Origin: Pelomonas sp937871895
GTDB lineage: Bacteria; Pseudomonadota; Gammaproteobacteria; Burkholderiales; Burkholderiaceae_C
Assembly (NCBI RefSeq): GCF_046348265.1
Contig: NZ_JAXMEO010000005.1
DNA length: 64,000 nucleotides
Strand: one strand, 5' to 3'
Part shown: positions 25,357-34,729 of the stretch, piece after piece
Layout: the number at the start of each line of letters is the position of its first letter
Position numbering within the stretch: the first letter of the stretch is position 1
Notes under the pieces: model-generated
Databases searched by the model: none
Seen by the model: the letters and a program-made list of their open reading frames with translations, nothing else
What the model was told of the DNA's origin: nothing
Position numbers and translations under genes: made by a program

Positions 25357-26008
25357 CTCCGCTCCTCCGAGCGCGCCCCAGCCGCTCTTGGCGCGGCGCC
25401 CGGGCGTCTTGACAGGTGCGGAGGGCCTTGGGGCTGGGCAGTTTTACTGCTGCCCCGCAGCTTGCAGGCTGGCATCATTCCCGGCCAAGCGGCATGGCAA
25501 ACCAGGCGCGAGAACTTGTAACAACGTGCCGCTGTTGACGGATTATTTTGCGGGGCAGATTCATCACCGTCATTGCCGGGAGGATTCTTGAATCCGACAG
25601 CCATCACTTGGCGCCCAGTTTGGGGTCGCGCATTTGCAGCAGTCGGCCTGCATGGAGGCGGGTCGAGACCCGCCGGACTTCTCCCGTGTGGGCTTGTCAA
25701 ACGATCCCGATGGCCCGGCTTGCGGGCGCTCCATCTGCATTCCCTGGCTCCAGACCTTGCGGTGCGCGGCGGCGGGCGCTGGGATGAACAACAGGTGCGG
25801 ACTGGCCAAACTACAAACGGTCATTCATGTGGCGCTGTGCCACGGACCCTGATGAAGGACGCACGCGGGACCCATCGTTAGCCGGCAGCTGATGCCGTTA
25901 TCTCCGGTCACTCCCCGCGCAGGTCAAACCTGTTGTCATCAACGCTTGCCGTCACGCGGCGGTGGTTCTGTGCTCCCTGGTTGCGCTTGGGCGTCAGGCT
26001 GGCAGACC
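25357..26008. other. Non-coding stretch, no supportable gene
   Basis: About 650 bp of GC-rich DNA with scattered short open frames, none recognisable. It lies between the degraded structured repeat and the dead transposase and looks like decayed intergenic DNA. Confidence 0.4.
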
Positions 26009-27045
26009 TCATGCAGGTAGCGCGAACGCTTCGCCGCGCCTGAGCACCGCCCAAGCCATGCGCGCGTTCTTGGTTGCAATCGCCACCACGGCTCGCCGTA
26101 GCCGCGCCGTTCGGCCAGCAATGGCCCAGCGGCTCATGGCGTCGGCTTTGAACTTGGCCGCCAGCATGGCCTTCGGTCAAGCAGGCCGCGCAAGTCAGGC
26201 GTCGCCAGCCTTGGTGATGCGCCCCAACCGTGCCTTGCCGCCCGAGCTGTACTGGCCTGGCACCCAGTCCGCGCCGCGAACTGCGCCCACCGTCGAAGTC
26301 ATGCCTTTGCCGATCATGGCCAGGCAGGTGGCCGTCGTTGCACCGACGCCGCTGAGCTGCATCAATGCTTGGCCAGCGTCCTCACGGCCATGCCGTGGAT
26401 GAGGCCGTCGTACTGAGTGACGCGCTCGTCCGGCGGGCAACCTCACTGAGCAAGTCGCCAATCACGGTGTTGGCGTAGCCGGGCAGGTCCTCAGGCACTC
26501 GAGCACCGATGACACGCGCGGCACTGTGATTGCGGCAGCACCATGAGCACGATGAACTCGGTGAACCCTCGGTGATGCACGGTGCTGAGCTGGCAGTGCA
26601 CTGCAAGAACTCCTGAAGACCACCTTCCGAGTCGGTGCAGATGAGCGGCGGTGAGCTGATCCCGAACTTGTCGCGCCACACCATCAAGCGTAGCTTCTGC
26701 TGTTCGAGTCCTTGATCGGCACGAAGCGCATCTGTGGGCGCTGCACGGCCTCGCAGATGGCTTGAGCGTCAGCCGCATCGTTCTTGCCACGCCGGTCATT
26801 CTTCGATACAGCGTGACGAACTTGGGATCAGCCGTACGGTATGGCAAGGCCTGGAACAGGCGCGCCCAGTGGTGGGCGCCTGAGCGACGCGTCCATGCCG
26901 ATCACGCAGGCAGCGACGCGATCAGCTCGTGCAGCTGGCGCTTGTGGCAACAGCAGGCTACCAACAGGCCAGCGCCTTGCCGACCTCATTGACGCCATGC
27001 ACCGCGAAAACATTCTCGCTAGGTCAATACCCGGTCAGAATCGCT
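26009..27045 (-). pseudogene. IS110-family transposase, multiply frameshifted
   Basis: Remnant of an IS110-family (DEDD) transposase on the minus strand, recognisable in pieces. Near 27040 a segment reads NVFAVHGVNEVGKALAC after an out-of-frame GIDLA (the start of the RuvC-like domain). Near 26850 comes PKFVTLYRRMTGVART. Near 26200-26300 is the C-terminal Transposase_20 signature YSSGGKARLGRITKAGDA. The end is DAMSRWAIAG, then KNARMAWAVLRRGEAFALPA before the stop at 26009. At least four frame changes and several stops separate the pieces. An intact protein would have about 340 residues, which matches the 1.04-kb span, so decay was by small indels rather than large deletion. Confidence 0.82.
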
Positions 27046-27508
27046 CATGGACTTCCCCTTCCGAATAAGTTGATGAAGTTCGCACTTCCATCTGGCACTG
27101 GATGCCGTTTGCCGCTTCGCGGCTAGTTCGAAGACGGTGAAGTCCCTTTCATTCGTACCACATGCAAACGCCAACATGAGTGCATCGTCAGCACAAGTTC
27201 CAGACCGCGCCGAGTAGCCCTGGGTGAAGTCCTGAGCGATGACGTCTCTGACAGCTGCACGCCATGCCAAATGGGCTCAGTACAACGGCTCCAAGGCAAT
27301 TGATGCACCCTCACCGGTTTGTGCGAGGCTTCGGTGCAGCCAATGCGAATAGCCTTCGTTCCAGACTCTGGTGAGTTCGGGCTCGAGCAAGTTCGGGGAG
27401 TGTGAAGATGTCTATAGCCCCGTGCCTCACAGTCGGCCTGCTTCTAAGTCCTCCCAGCGTCTTCGCCAGTGAAACTCATCGGTCGTCGCGCAGTGCCACC
27501 CGAGTGTG
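27046..27508. other. Intergenic stretch with short unrecognised frames
   Basis: Between the dead transposase and the attC-like site. A minus-strand frame (27019-27270) contains WRAAVRDVIAQDFTQGYSAR and DFTVFELAAKRQ but has no homology I recognise and overlaps the transposase remnant. A plus-strand frame from ATG 27411 encodes a signal-peptide-like start (MSIAPCLTVGLLLSPPSVFAS) and ends inside the attC-like site; it may be a decayed cassette gene. Confidence 0.35.
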
Positions 27509-27572
27509 GCCTAACACCTCCGTCAAGGGGACGTCCCCCAAACGGGCCGCCCCTTACGTCGAACGTTAAGGC
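27509..27572 (+). other. Integron attC-like recombination site
   Basis: The 64-bp stretch starts with GCCTAAC (RYYYAAC core) and ends with GTTAAGGC, close to the complementary core GTTRRRY. Inside lie TCAAGGGGACG and the partly complementary CGCCCCTTACG, the L''/L' layout of a 59-base element with an extra unpaired base. This imperfect palindrome is the shape recognised by IntI integrases. No integrase gene is in the window, so it would be a solitary or CALIN-type site. In one frame it encodes the run NTSVKGTSPKRAAPYVER. Confidence 0.6.
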
Positions 27573-27587
27573 GTCAACCAACTCCGA

Positions 27588-27808
27588 GCACCCACCCCCA
27601 CCCACTGCCGGCGACTTCTGGGGTGGTGAGGATCGGAGGCCCGAGGTCGGCGCGCAAAGCGCGCTTCGACATCAAGCTTGCCGCCGCTTGTTTGACCAAA
27701 GCGTAGCGGCGGGAGTTTGGCGGCACGACCTCGGGGCGAGAACCGGAGCGGAGTCACGGCGCAGCCGTGACCGCCCCAGCTGAGCCGGTGGTGGGTGGAG
27801 GTGGGTGC
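27588..27808 (-). repeat. Structured intergenic element, copy C (221 bp)
   Basis: Bounded by an 18-bp inverted repeat with one mismatch (27588-27605 and 27791-27808). Read on the minus strand it has a local hairpin GTCACGGC/GCCGTGAC, a stem CCCGAGGTCG/CGACCTCGGG, a core hairpin TGCCGCC/GGCGGCA around GGTCAAACA, and a small hairpin GCGCGC/GCGCGC. The same order of stems with different sequences occurs in the copies at 32023 and 32297. It ends 40 bp from the stop of the first GH16 gene. Confidence 0.7.
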
Positions 27809-27847
27809 GAGCGCGCAAACCCAACAGCCACGCACCCACAAGCCCCT

Positions 27848-28768
27848 TCAGTTCTCCGAATAAATCCTCACCCAATCCACCTTCATCACCGCCGGGAAGG
27901 CGGTGTTGGCGTCGGGGCTGCCGGGCCAGTCGCCGCCCACTGCGAGGTTGAGTAATAGGTAGTAGGGGCGCTCGAAGACCCAGCTGGTGCCGCTGGGCAG
28001 GCTGGCGGGGGTGATGCGGTGGTACTGCACGCCGTCGACCTGCCAGATGATTTCGTTGGCGCGCTTGATGACTGTGTAGACGTGGTAGCTGCCGGGCACG
28101 CTGGCGGCGGGGCTGGTGTTGTTGCCGAGGCCTTGGGCGCCGGAGTAGCCGGGGCCGTGGGCGGTGCCGTAGATGAGGTTCGGGGTCTTGCCGACGAACT
28201 CCATCACGTCGATCTCGCCGGCATTGGGCCAGCTGCCTTCGCCGAGGGCCCAGAAGGCGGGCCAAATGCCAGCAAGGCCTTGGCCGCCGGGGACCTGAAT
28301 GCGCGCTTCGAGCTTGCCGTAGGTGAAGCTGCGCTTGCCTTGGCTGATGAGGCGGGCCGACGTGTAGGCGCAGGGCTTGCCGTCCCAACAAGGCAGGCTC
28401 GCGTCGCTGCTCTTGACGGCGCGGATCTCCAGCTCGCCGTTGCCGTTGAGTGCGGCGTTCTTGGGCGCGGCGGTGTAGGACTGCAGCTCGTGGTTGCCCC
28501 AGCCATGGGTCTCGGCGTTGCCGAGGGCGTCGCTCCAGTTCTGCGGGTTGGGGGCAGTGCCGGCGGGGCCGTCGAAGCTGTCTTCCCAGACCAGGGTCCA
28601 GTTGTTGGACGGAGCGGGAGCGGGTGCCGGGGCTGGCGCGGGAGCGGGAGCGGGAGCGGGAGCGGGAGAAGGCGCAGGCGCTGGGGCACTGCCGCCACCA
28701 CCGCCACAGGCTTGCAGGTTCAACAGCAGGGCGGCGGCGAGGGCGAGGCTGGGCGACGGGGACTTCAC
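27848..28768 (-). CDS. Glycoside hydrolase family 16, lipoprotein (beta-glucanase)
   Basis: Predicted endo-beta-1,3(4)-glucanase (laminarinase type), anchored to the envelope. The 306-residue protein has a lipoprotein signal with Cys at residue 21, a Pro-Ala repeat linker (about 28-53) and a GH16 domain. The catalytic motif is EIDVME with nucleophile Glu185, Asp187 and acid/base Glu190, in the E-x-D-x-x-E form of bacterial laminarinases and lichenases. The C-terminal VDWVRIY strand is typical. It is the last gene of the leftward glucan operon; its ATG overlaps the stop of the second GH16 gene (ATGA), so the two are coupled. Confidence 0.92.
   Translation of the reverse strand: MKSPSPSLALAAALLLNLQACGGGGGSAPAPAPSPAPAPAPAPAPAPAPAPAPSNNWTLVWEDSFDGPAGTAPNPQNWSDALGNAETHGWGNHELQSYTAAPKNAALNGNGELEIRAVKSSDASLPCWDGKPCAYTSARLISQGKRSFTYGKLEARIQVPGGQGLAGIWPAFWALGEGSWPNAGEIDVMEFVGKTPNLIYGTAHGPGYSGAQGLGNNTSPAASVPGSYHVYTVIKRANEIIWQVDGVQYHRITPASLPSGTSWVFERPYYLLLNLAVGGDWPGSPDANTAFPAVMKVDWVRIYSEN
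28611..28680. repeat. GGAGCG hexamer tandem array in GH16 linker
   Basis: Repeats of GGAGCG, with slight variation, encode the alternating Pro-Ala linker of the GH16 lipoprotein on the minus strand. In-frame slippage would lengthen or shorten the linker by Pro-Ala units. Confidence 0.8.
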
Positions 28769-29601
28769 TTCGGGCTGGGTTGGTAGACCCGCACGTAATC
28801 CACTTCAAAGGTGCGGGGCAGGGCGGCGTCGTCAATGACGCCGCCGAGGTCGCCGCCCATGGCGAGGTTGAGGATCAGGTACTGGGGCTTGTCGAAGGGC
28901 CAGACGCGGGCGTTGCCCTCGGGGCTGCCGGTGTCCTGCCGCGTGTAGCGGAAGTGGGTGTGGCCGTCGATGCCGAAGCGCACTTCGTTCTCGGTCCAGT
29001 GCATCTGGTAGCGGTGGAACTGGCTGCAGGCCGTTGCCAGGCGGCGGCCGCCGCTCATGCCTTGGCCGCCGTTGCCGGCCTTGGTGTGGGTGGTGGAGAA
29101 GACGTGGTCCGGCGCGTGGCCGATCTGCTCCAGCAGGTCGAGTTCGCCGTCATCGGGCCATTTGCCGCCGGTGCCGAGGAACCAGATCGCGGGCCAGGTG
29201 CCCTTGCCGCAGGGCAGCTTGGCGCGGACCTCGAAGAAGCCGTAGAGCCAGTCGGCCTTGCCGCGGGTGATGAGCCGTGTGGAGCTGTAGTCCTGCCCGC
29301 CCCAGTCGGGCATTTCCTTGAGGGCTTCCTTGCGGGCGGTGATGCGCAGCACGCCGCCCTTGACCTCGGCGTTCTCAAGGCGCGGGCCTGAGTAGTACTG
29401 CTTCTCGTGGTTGTACCAACCGGTCTTGTTGGCCTCGGTGTCATAGGCCCAGCGGCTGGGGTCGGGGTGGCCCTTGCCATTGAACTCGTCCGCCCAGACG
29501 AGGCGGTAGCCCTTGGGCAGGGCGATGTCGTCGGCGGCGTGCGCGAAAGCGCCCATGAGGGCGGTGGTGATGACAGCGAGGGTCTTGATGTTCTTAAGCA
29601 T
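28765..29601 (-). CDS. Glycoside hydrolase family 16, secreted
   Basis: Second GH16 beta-glucanase, 278 residues, with a normal signal peptide (MLKNIKTLAVITTALMGAFAHA) and no linker. The catalytic motif ELDLLE gives Glu153, Asp155 and Glu158. Loop regions differ from the first GH16 (for example YNHEKQYYSGPR near residue 63), so the two probably cut different linkages or chain lengths. The C-terminal VDYVRVYQ strand is intact. Its start overlaps the end of the GH1 gene by 8 bp and its stop overlaps the next GH16 start by 4 bp. Confidence 0.93.
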   Translation of the reverse strand: MLKNIKTLAVITTALMGAFAHAADDIALPKGYRLVWADEFNGKGHPDPSRWAYDTEANKTGWYNHEKQYYSGPRLENAEVKGGVLRITARKEALKEMPDWGGQDYSSTRLITRGKADWLYGFFEVRAKLPCGKGTWPAIWFLGTGGKWPDDGELDLLEQIGHAPDHVFSTTHTKAGNGGQGMSGGRRLATACSQFHRYQMHWTENEVRFGIDGHTHFRYTRQDTGSPEGNARVWPFDKPQYLILNLAMGGDLGGVIDDAALPRTFEVDYVRVYQPSPK

Positions 29602-30961
29602 GGTGGGTCTCCTTCCAGTGGCGCAGCAGATCGGTCAGCCAGTGTGCACTGGCCTTGGGCGTGCGGGTGAGGGTGGCGTAGTCCACATGCACGATGCCAA
29701 AGCGTTTGGCATAGCCGCTGGCCCATTCAAAGTTGTCCATCAGGCTCCAGACCATGTAGCCGCCCAGGGGCACGCCGGCATCGAGGGCGTCGGCCACGGC
29801 GCTGATGTGGGTGTTGAGGTAGGCGATGCGGTCGTCGTCCTGGACATGGCCATCGGTCGTGGCGTCTGGGAAGGCGCCGCCGTTTTCGGTGATGTAGATG
29901 GGCGGCAGGCCGTGGTCGCGGTAGTCGCGGTGCAGCAGGCGCAGCAGCTCGGTGAGGCCGCGCGGGTAGATCTCCCAGCCCATGTCACTGACGGGGCGGC
30001 CGTGTGCGGCGGGGTCCCAGGGCTGGCCGTCGCCACGGGCGACGATGCGCATGTAGTAGTTGACGCCCAGGTAGTCCATGGGCGTGGCAATGAGGTCCAT
30101 GTCGCCGGGCTCGATGTGCGGCATGTCGGCGCCGTACTCGGCCACCAGCTCGGGCGGGTACTCGCCCTTGAAGAGCGGGTCGGCATACCAGCGGCGGCCG
30201 GTGGCATCACCGTGGTCAGCGGCGGCTTCGTCGGCCGGCAGTGGGCTGGCCGGCACGATGTGCGCGAGGTTGAGCACGATGCCGAGCTTGGCGGGGCAGC
30301 CGTCCTGCCGCAGTGCGCGCAAGGTGGCGCCGTGGCTCACCAGCAGGTGGTGGGCCACTTGCAGCATGGTGCGGCGGTCCTTGATGCCGGGCGCAAAGAT
30401 GCCCTGCTCGTTGCCGAGCACGGCCACGACCCAGGGCTCGTTGTGGGTGGTGATGGCGTCCACCCGGCTGCCAAAGCGGCGCGCCACCTCACGCGCATAG
30501 CGCACGAAGTGCTCGACGGTCTCACGCGCGGCCCAGCCGCCACGGTCTTGCAGGGCTTGCGGCAGGTCCCAGTGGTTGAGCGTGAGAAAGGCCTTGAGGC
30601 CGCGCGCGCGCAGGCCTTCGACCAGGCGCTCGTAGAAGGCAAAGCCGGCTTCGTTCCAGGCGCCGTGGCCCAGGGGCTGCACGCGCGGCCAGGAGATGCT
30701 GAAGCGGTAGCAGCCCACGCCGAGCGAGGCGATGAGGTCGAGGTCAGCCTCCAGGCGATGGACGTGGTCGCAGGCGACGTCGCCGTTGGAGCCATCGGCG
30801 ATGACGCCGGGCTGCTGGCAGAAGCGGTCCCAGATGGACTCGCCCTTGCCGTCTTCGCGGGCAGCGCCTTCGATCTGGAAGGAGCTGGTGGCGACGCCCC
30901 AGAGGAAGGTGTCGGGGAAGCGGGCGGCGAGCGCCAAAGTGGAGGTGTGTGGAGTTTTCAT
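29594..30961 (-). CDS. Glycoside hydrolase family 1 beta-glucosidase
   Basis: Retaining beta-glucosidase that releases glucose from imported oligosaccharides. No signal peptide is visible, so it acts in the cytoplasm. The 455-residue length is standard for a GH1 TIM barrel. The acid/base is Glu175 in THNEP, and the nucleophile is Glu359 in ITENGG. The N-terminus FPDTFLWGVATSSFQIEG and the C-terminal WSLMDNFEWASGY are family signatures. It lies between the ABC sugar permease gene and the two GH16 genes on the same strand, consistent with breakdown of beta-glucan fragments. Confidence 0.96.
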   Translation of the reverse strand: MKTPHTSTLALAARFPDTFLWGVATSSFQIEGAAREDGKGESIWDRFCQQPGVIADGSNGDVACDHVHRLEADLDLIASLGVGCYRFSISWPRVQPLGHGAWNEAGFAFYERLVEGLRARGLKAFLTLNHWDLPQALQDRGGWAARETVEHFVRYAREVARRFGSRVDAITTHNEPWVVAVLGNEQGIFAPGIKDRRTMLQVAHHLLVSHGATLRALRQDGCPAKLGIVLNLAHIVPASPLPADEAAADHGDATGRRWYADPLFKGEYPPELVAEYGADMPHIEPGDMDLIATPMDYLGVNYYMRIVARGDGQPWDPAAHGRPVSDMGWEIYPRGLTELLRLLHRDYRDHGLPPIYITENGGAFPDATTDGHVQDDDRIAYLNTHISAVADALDAGVPLGGYMVWSLMDNFEWASGYAKRFGIVHVDYATLTRTPKASAHWLTDLLRHWKETHHA

Positions 30962-30977
30962 ATGTGGTCGTTACTGC

Positions 30978-31053
30978 GGGACGAGCGCCGGGCCGCCCCA
31001 AGCCGGCCCGTCGGGGGCCGTTGGCGGCTCAATGCCGCGAACGGGCTCGTCCC
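30978..31053. repeat. GC-rich inverted repeat between GH1 and permease
   Basis: GGGACGAGC at 30978-30986 pairs perfectly with GCTCGTCCC at 31045-31053; the 58-bp interior is itself hairpin-rich. It sits within the operon gap. I recall similar GCTCGTCCCCTCGGGG sequences between genes in related genomes. It could partly terminate transcription or protect mRNA ends. Confidence 0.55.
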
Positions 31054-31113
31054 CTCGGGGGACCGGCCAGACTCGCCCGCGTTCAGCGAGGCGAGGTTGG
31101 ACGAGGGGCATTA

Positions 31114-31953
<840 letters not shown>

Positions 31954-32022
31954 TTGCTTGCTCCTATTTGGGTTGTGCGCACGGTTGGCCGTGGCAAGGT
32001 TTGGATTTGCAAGTCGGCGGGC

Positions 32023-32236
32023 GGGGCCTGGGTGGGGTTCAGTGGTCTTGCCCGCCGCGTTGCGGCGGGTGCCCTGCGCTGCTCGGTCTGGCGCTGCGCC
32101 GCAAAACTCGCGCCGTTCGCTTCGCTCACTCTGCTCAAACAGTTGCGGCGAGTCAGTCCTCGAAGCGCGTGGGTACACGCGCCAGCGCCAGCCCTGTGCT
32201 GCTCGGCTTCGACCAAAGTCCCCCCACCCAGGCCCC
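32023..32236 (+). repeat. Structured intergenic element, copy A (214 bp)
   Basis: Ends form a perfect 15-bp inverted repeat (GGGGCCTGGGTGGGG at 32023-32037, complement at 32222-32236). Inside, in order: hairpin CCCGCCGC/GCGGCGGG; stem CTGGCGCTG/CAGCGCCAG; core hairpin CGCCGC/GCGGCG with CTCAAACA in the loop; hairpin GCGCGTG/CACGCGC. The layout matches copies C and B although the stem sequences differ. Confidence 0.78.
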
Positions 32237-32296
32237 ACCCACCGCCTTGCCGGCACCAGCGGGTTTGGGCCTCGACTCGTGCCACCAGCGGGCTTG

Positions 32297-32527
32297 CAAC
32301 GGGGTGTCGGGGCTGCGTGCGGCGCAACTTCTGAAACGTCGAGGAGCGCAGGGCGTTTGGCCCGCGCGTGTACTCACGCGCTTCAACAACTGACTTGCCG
32401 CACCCTGTCTGAGCGCAGTGAGCGAAGCGAACGAAGCGAGTTGTGCGGCGGGCCGGAATCCCGAGCACCGCAGAGCAGCCGAAGGCCGTTTCAGCGGCGC
32501 GCCGTACGCAGCCCCGGCGACCCGTTG
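32297..32527 (-). repeat. Structured intergenic element, copy B (231 bp)
   Basis: Inverse orientation to copy A, 60 bp away. The outer arms at 32297-32325 and 32499-32527 form an imperfect inverted repeat of about 29 bp. Read on the minus strand it has stem GGCCCGC/GCGGGCC, core hairpin GCCGCAC/GTGCGGC and hairpin GCGCGTG/CACGCGC. The core from CGCCGCACAACTCGC to the last hairpin is clearly homologous to copy A (long runs such as GTTCGCTTCGCTCACT). Confidence 0.75.
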
Positions 32528-32559
32528 TCGCAACAACCGAAAGCGACCGAGCCACCACT

Positions 32560-33450
32560 TCAACGCTCCTTGAACGCACGATTGGTCAGCAAAGTCATGA
32601 CGACGACCACCCCACACAACACCCAAGACATCGCCGCCGCCCCACCGAAGTCGTTGAAGTCAAACGCCAGCCGGTAGAGGTAGATGGCCGAGGTCATCAC
32701 CGTTTGGTCGGGGCCGCCGTTGCCGTTGGTGAGGATGAAGGGCTCCTCGAAGAGCTGCAGGCCGCCGATGACGCTGAGCGTGACGCCGAAGAGGATCATG
32801 GGGCGCAGACTGGGCAGGGTGATGCGCCAGAACTTGGCCCAGGGGCCGGCGCCGTCGAGCGTGGCGGCCTCGTACAGGTCGCGTGGGATGGTTTGCAGCG
32901 CGGCCAGGTACAGCATCAGGTTGAAGCCCACATAGCGCCAGAACACCACGATGGCCACGGCCACCTTGAGCTTGTCGGGTTGGGTCAGCCAGGGTGTGGC
33001 CTCCATGCCGAAGACGCCGCCGAGCACCGCGTTCACGAGGCCGTAGTCGGTCGAGAACAGCGAGGTGAACATCATGGCGATGGCCACCGTGGATGTGATG
33101 TAGGGCAGGAAGTAGGCGCCGGCCACACCGTCGCGCAGGCGCTTGAAGCGGCTGTGGATGAAGACCGCCAGCGGCAGCGCCACCAGGTGCTGCGGCAGGC
33201 CCGAGGCCAGGGCCAGCCACATGGTGTTGCGCAGCGACTTCCAGAACCAGGCGTCCTGCAGCGCGAAGCTGAAGTTCTCCAGACCCACGAACTGCATGCT
33301 GCCCAGGCCGCTGGTGGGCTCCCAGCTCTGGAAGGCCATCCAGGCCGAGAACAGCAGCGGGAAGAGGCCGAACACGGCGAACAGGATCAGGAAGGGGCTG
33401 ATCAGCAGATAGGGGGTCCAGCGGACGGAGATCCAGGGGCGGCGGTTCAT
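32560..33450 (-). CDS. ABC sugar transporter permease (MalF-like, CUT1)
   Basis: First permease of the carbohydrate importer, 296 residues with six predicted membrane helices starting at ISPFLILFAVFGLFPLLFSAWMAF. The EAA loop that docks the ATPase is EAATLDGAGPWAKFWRITLP at about 210-229. It follows the solute-binding protein gene by 4 bp. No MalK/MsmK-type ATPase gene is present in the locus, so the importer must borrow one encoded elsewhere. Confidence 0.94.
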   Translation of the reverse strand: MNRRPWISVRWTPYLLISPFLILFAVFGLFPLLFSAWMAFQSWEPTSGLGSMQFVGLENFSFALQDAWFWKSLRNTMWLALASGLPQHLVALPLAVFIHSRFKRLRDGVAGAYFLPYITSTVAIAMMFTSLFSTDYGLVNAVLGGVFGMEATPWLTQPDKLKVAVAIVVFWRYVGFNLMLYLAALQTIPRDLYEAATLDGAGPWAKFWRITLPSLRPMILFGVTLSVIGGLQLFEEPFILTNGNGGPDQTVMTSAIYLYRLAFDFNDFGGAAAMSWVLCGVVVVMTLLTNRAFKER

Positions 33451-33454
33451 GGGG

Positions 33455-34729
33455 TCACCTCTTGGCGCGCAGGGCCAACACGCGTTCGGCGTCAGCGAGA
33501 GCGGTGCGCACGTCCTTGCCGTAGGCCAGCACGTTGTCGAGCTCGCCGTTGATCACCTCTTGCGCAAAGGTGGCCTGGCGGTGCGGGGCCTGCGCGCGAA
33601 TCTTGCGGGCCAGGTCGCGCCACAGCAGGCGGGCACGCTGGCCACCGAGGAAGGGCAGGGGCTCGTCGAAGAACGGGTCCTCCTGCGCTGCCAGCAGGGC
33701 AGGGAAGGCGTCTTGCGCGCGGAAGGTGTCGAGCTGGCGCTGGCGGTCCAGCGTCATGGTCTGGATCAGTGACCAGGCGAGTGCCTTGCGCGCGGGGTCG
33801 GAGCGTCGCGGGATCACGTAGTAGGTGCCGCCGTAGGACACATAGGTTTGCTCGGGCAGCGGGGCCGAGCGCCACAGGCCGCGCGTCTCGGGGGCCACCC
33901 AGTTGGCCAACTGGCCGACCATCCAGCAGCCCGACATCTCGGTGGCGAGCCGGCCGCGCTTGAGGCTCTCGGCCCAGTCGTTGCGCCAGACTTCGACGCC
34001 GCCGTCCAGGCCCTCGCGCCGTACCTGGCGGCACAGCTCGAAGGCGCGCACAAAGCGCGGCGAGGTGACGAGGGGGCGCTGCTGCGCGTCATAGAACATG
34101 CCGTCGCCGGGGGCGGCGCCGCTGCGGATCATGATGTCCTTGAGCAGCTTCACGTCGCCGATCAGGCGCGCGCCGGTGGCGGCCTTGAGCTTGCGGCCGC
34201 AGTCGACATAGGACTCCCAGGACCGGGTCAGGTCGGCCTCGGCGAGGCCAGCGCGGTCGAGCAGGTCCTTGCGATAGAGCAAGGTGCCGGGGCCGATGTC
34301 GGCCGGCAGCGCGACGATGCCGCCCTGGCGGTTGCGGGCCTGCTCGAAGGCGAAGGGGGTGAAGGCCTCGCGGTGGCGTTCGGCGTTGAAGGGCGCGGCA
34401 GAGAGGTTCTCCAGCCCCTGGCCGAGCGAGAAGCGGCCCATGTACGTGGACTCCAGCGCCATCACGTCGGGCATGGACGCACTGCCGCTGCCCGAGGTGG
34501 AGAGCGCGGTGGTCATGGCGGTGTGGTGGTCGGCGTACTGCTTGCTGATCACCTGCACCTCCACGCCAGGGTGCTGGGCCTGCCAGGCCGGCATCGCGGC
34601 CTCGACGATCTTGTCCACCAACGGGAAGGCGGCCACGACGAGGCGCTGCGGTTGCGGCGCCGGCGCTGCGCGGCTGGGGCGCCAGGCGGCAGCGGTGCCC
34701 GTGGCGGTGAGGAAATGACGGCGTTTCAT
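33455..34729 (-). CDS. ABC sugar transporter solute-binding protein (Tat signal)
   Basis: Periplasmic binding protein of family 1 (SBP_bac_1) for the adjacent importer, 424 residues. The N-terminus MKRRHFLTATGTAAAW has the RRxFL pattern of a twin-arginine signal, so it is probably exported folded. The mature part has the typical two-lobe elements (PDVMALESTYMGRF, GGIVALPADIGPGTLLYRKDLLDRAG, then YGGTYYVIPRRS). The ligand is presumably a beta-glucan oligosaccharide, inferred from neighbours. The start overlaps the halogenase-like stop by 4 bp. Confidence 0.93.
   Translation of the reverse strand: MKRRHFLTATGTAAAWRPSRAAPAPQPQRLVVAAFPLVDKIVEAAMPAWQAQHPGVEVQVISKQYADHHTAMTTALSTSGSGSASMPDVMALESTYMGRFSLGQGLENLSAAPFNAERHREAFTPFAFEQARNRQGGIVALPADIGPGTLLYRKDLLDRAGLAEADLTRSWESYVDCGRKLKAATGARLIGDVKLLKDIMIRSGAAPGDGMFYDAQQRPLVTSPRFVRAFELCRQVRREGLDGGVEVWRNDWAESLKRGRLATEMSGCWMVGQLANWVAPETRGLWRSAPLPEQTYVSYGGTYYVIPRRSDPARKALAWSLIQTMTLDRQRQLDTFRAQDAFPALLAAQEDPFFDEPLPFLGGQRARLLWRDLARKIRAQAPHRQATFAQEVINGELDNVLAYGKDVRTALADAERVLALRAKR

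Larger units (their letters stand above)
31954..32559. other. 606-bp repeat block splitting the two permease genes
   Basis: No gene is supportable here. The block consists of two structured elements in opposite orientation (32023-32236 and 32297-32527) plus short flanks. It sits between MalF-like and MalG-like genes that normally abut, so it is probably an insertion. Confidence 0.75.

Noticed and set aside
27019..27270. Minus-strand 83-codon frame with WRAAVRDVIAQDF
   Set aside because: No recognisable homology and it overlaps the N-terminal remnant of the IS110 transposase; kept only as a note.
28611..28680. Short tandem array as a CRISPR or minisatellite
   Set aside because: Units are 6 bp without spacers and encode an in-frame Pro-Ala linker.
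31954..32256. N-terminal extension of the MalG-like permease
   Set aside because: The about 100 extra codons are a read-through of the structured repeat; TTG at 31953 with an AGGAG site fits the family length.
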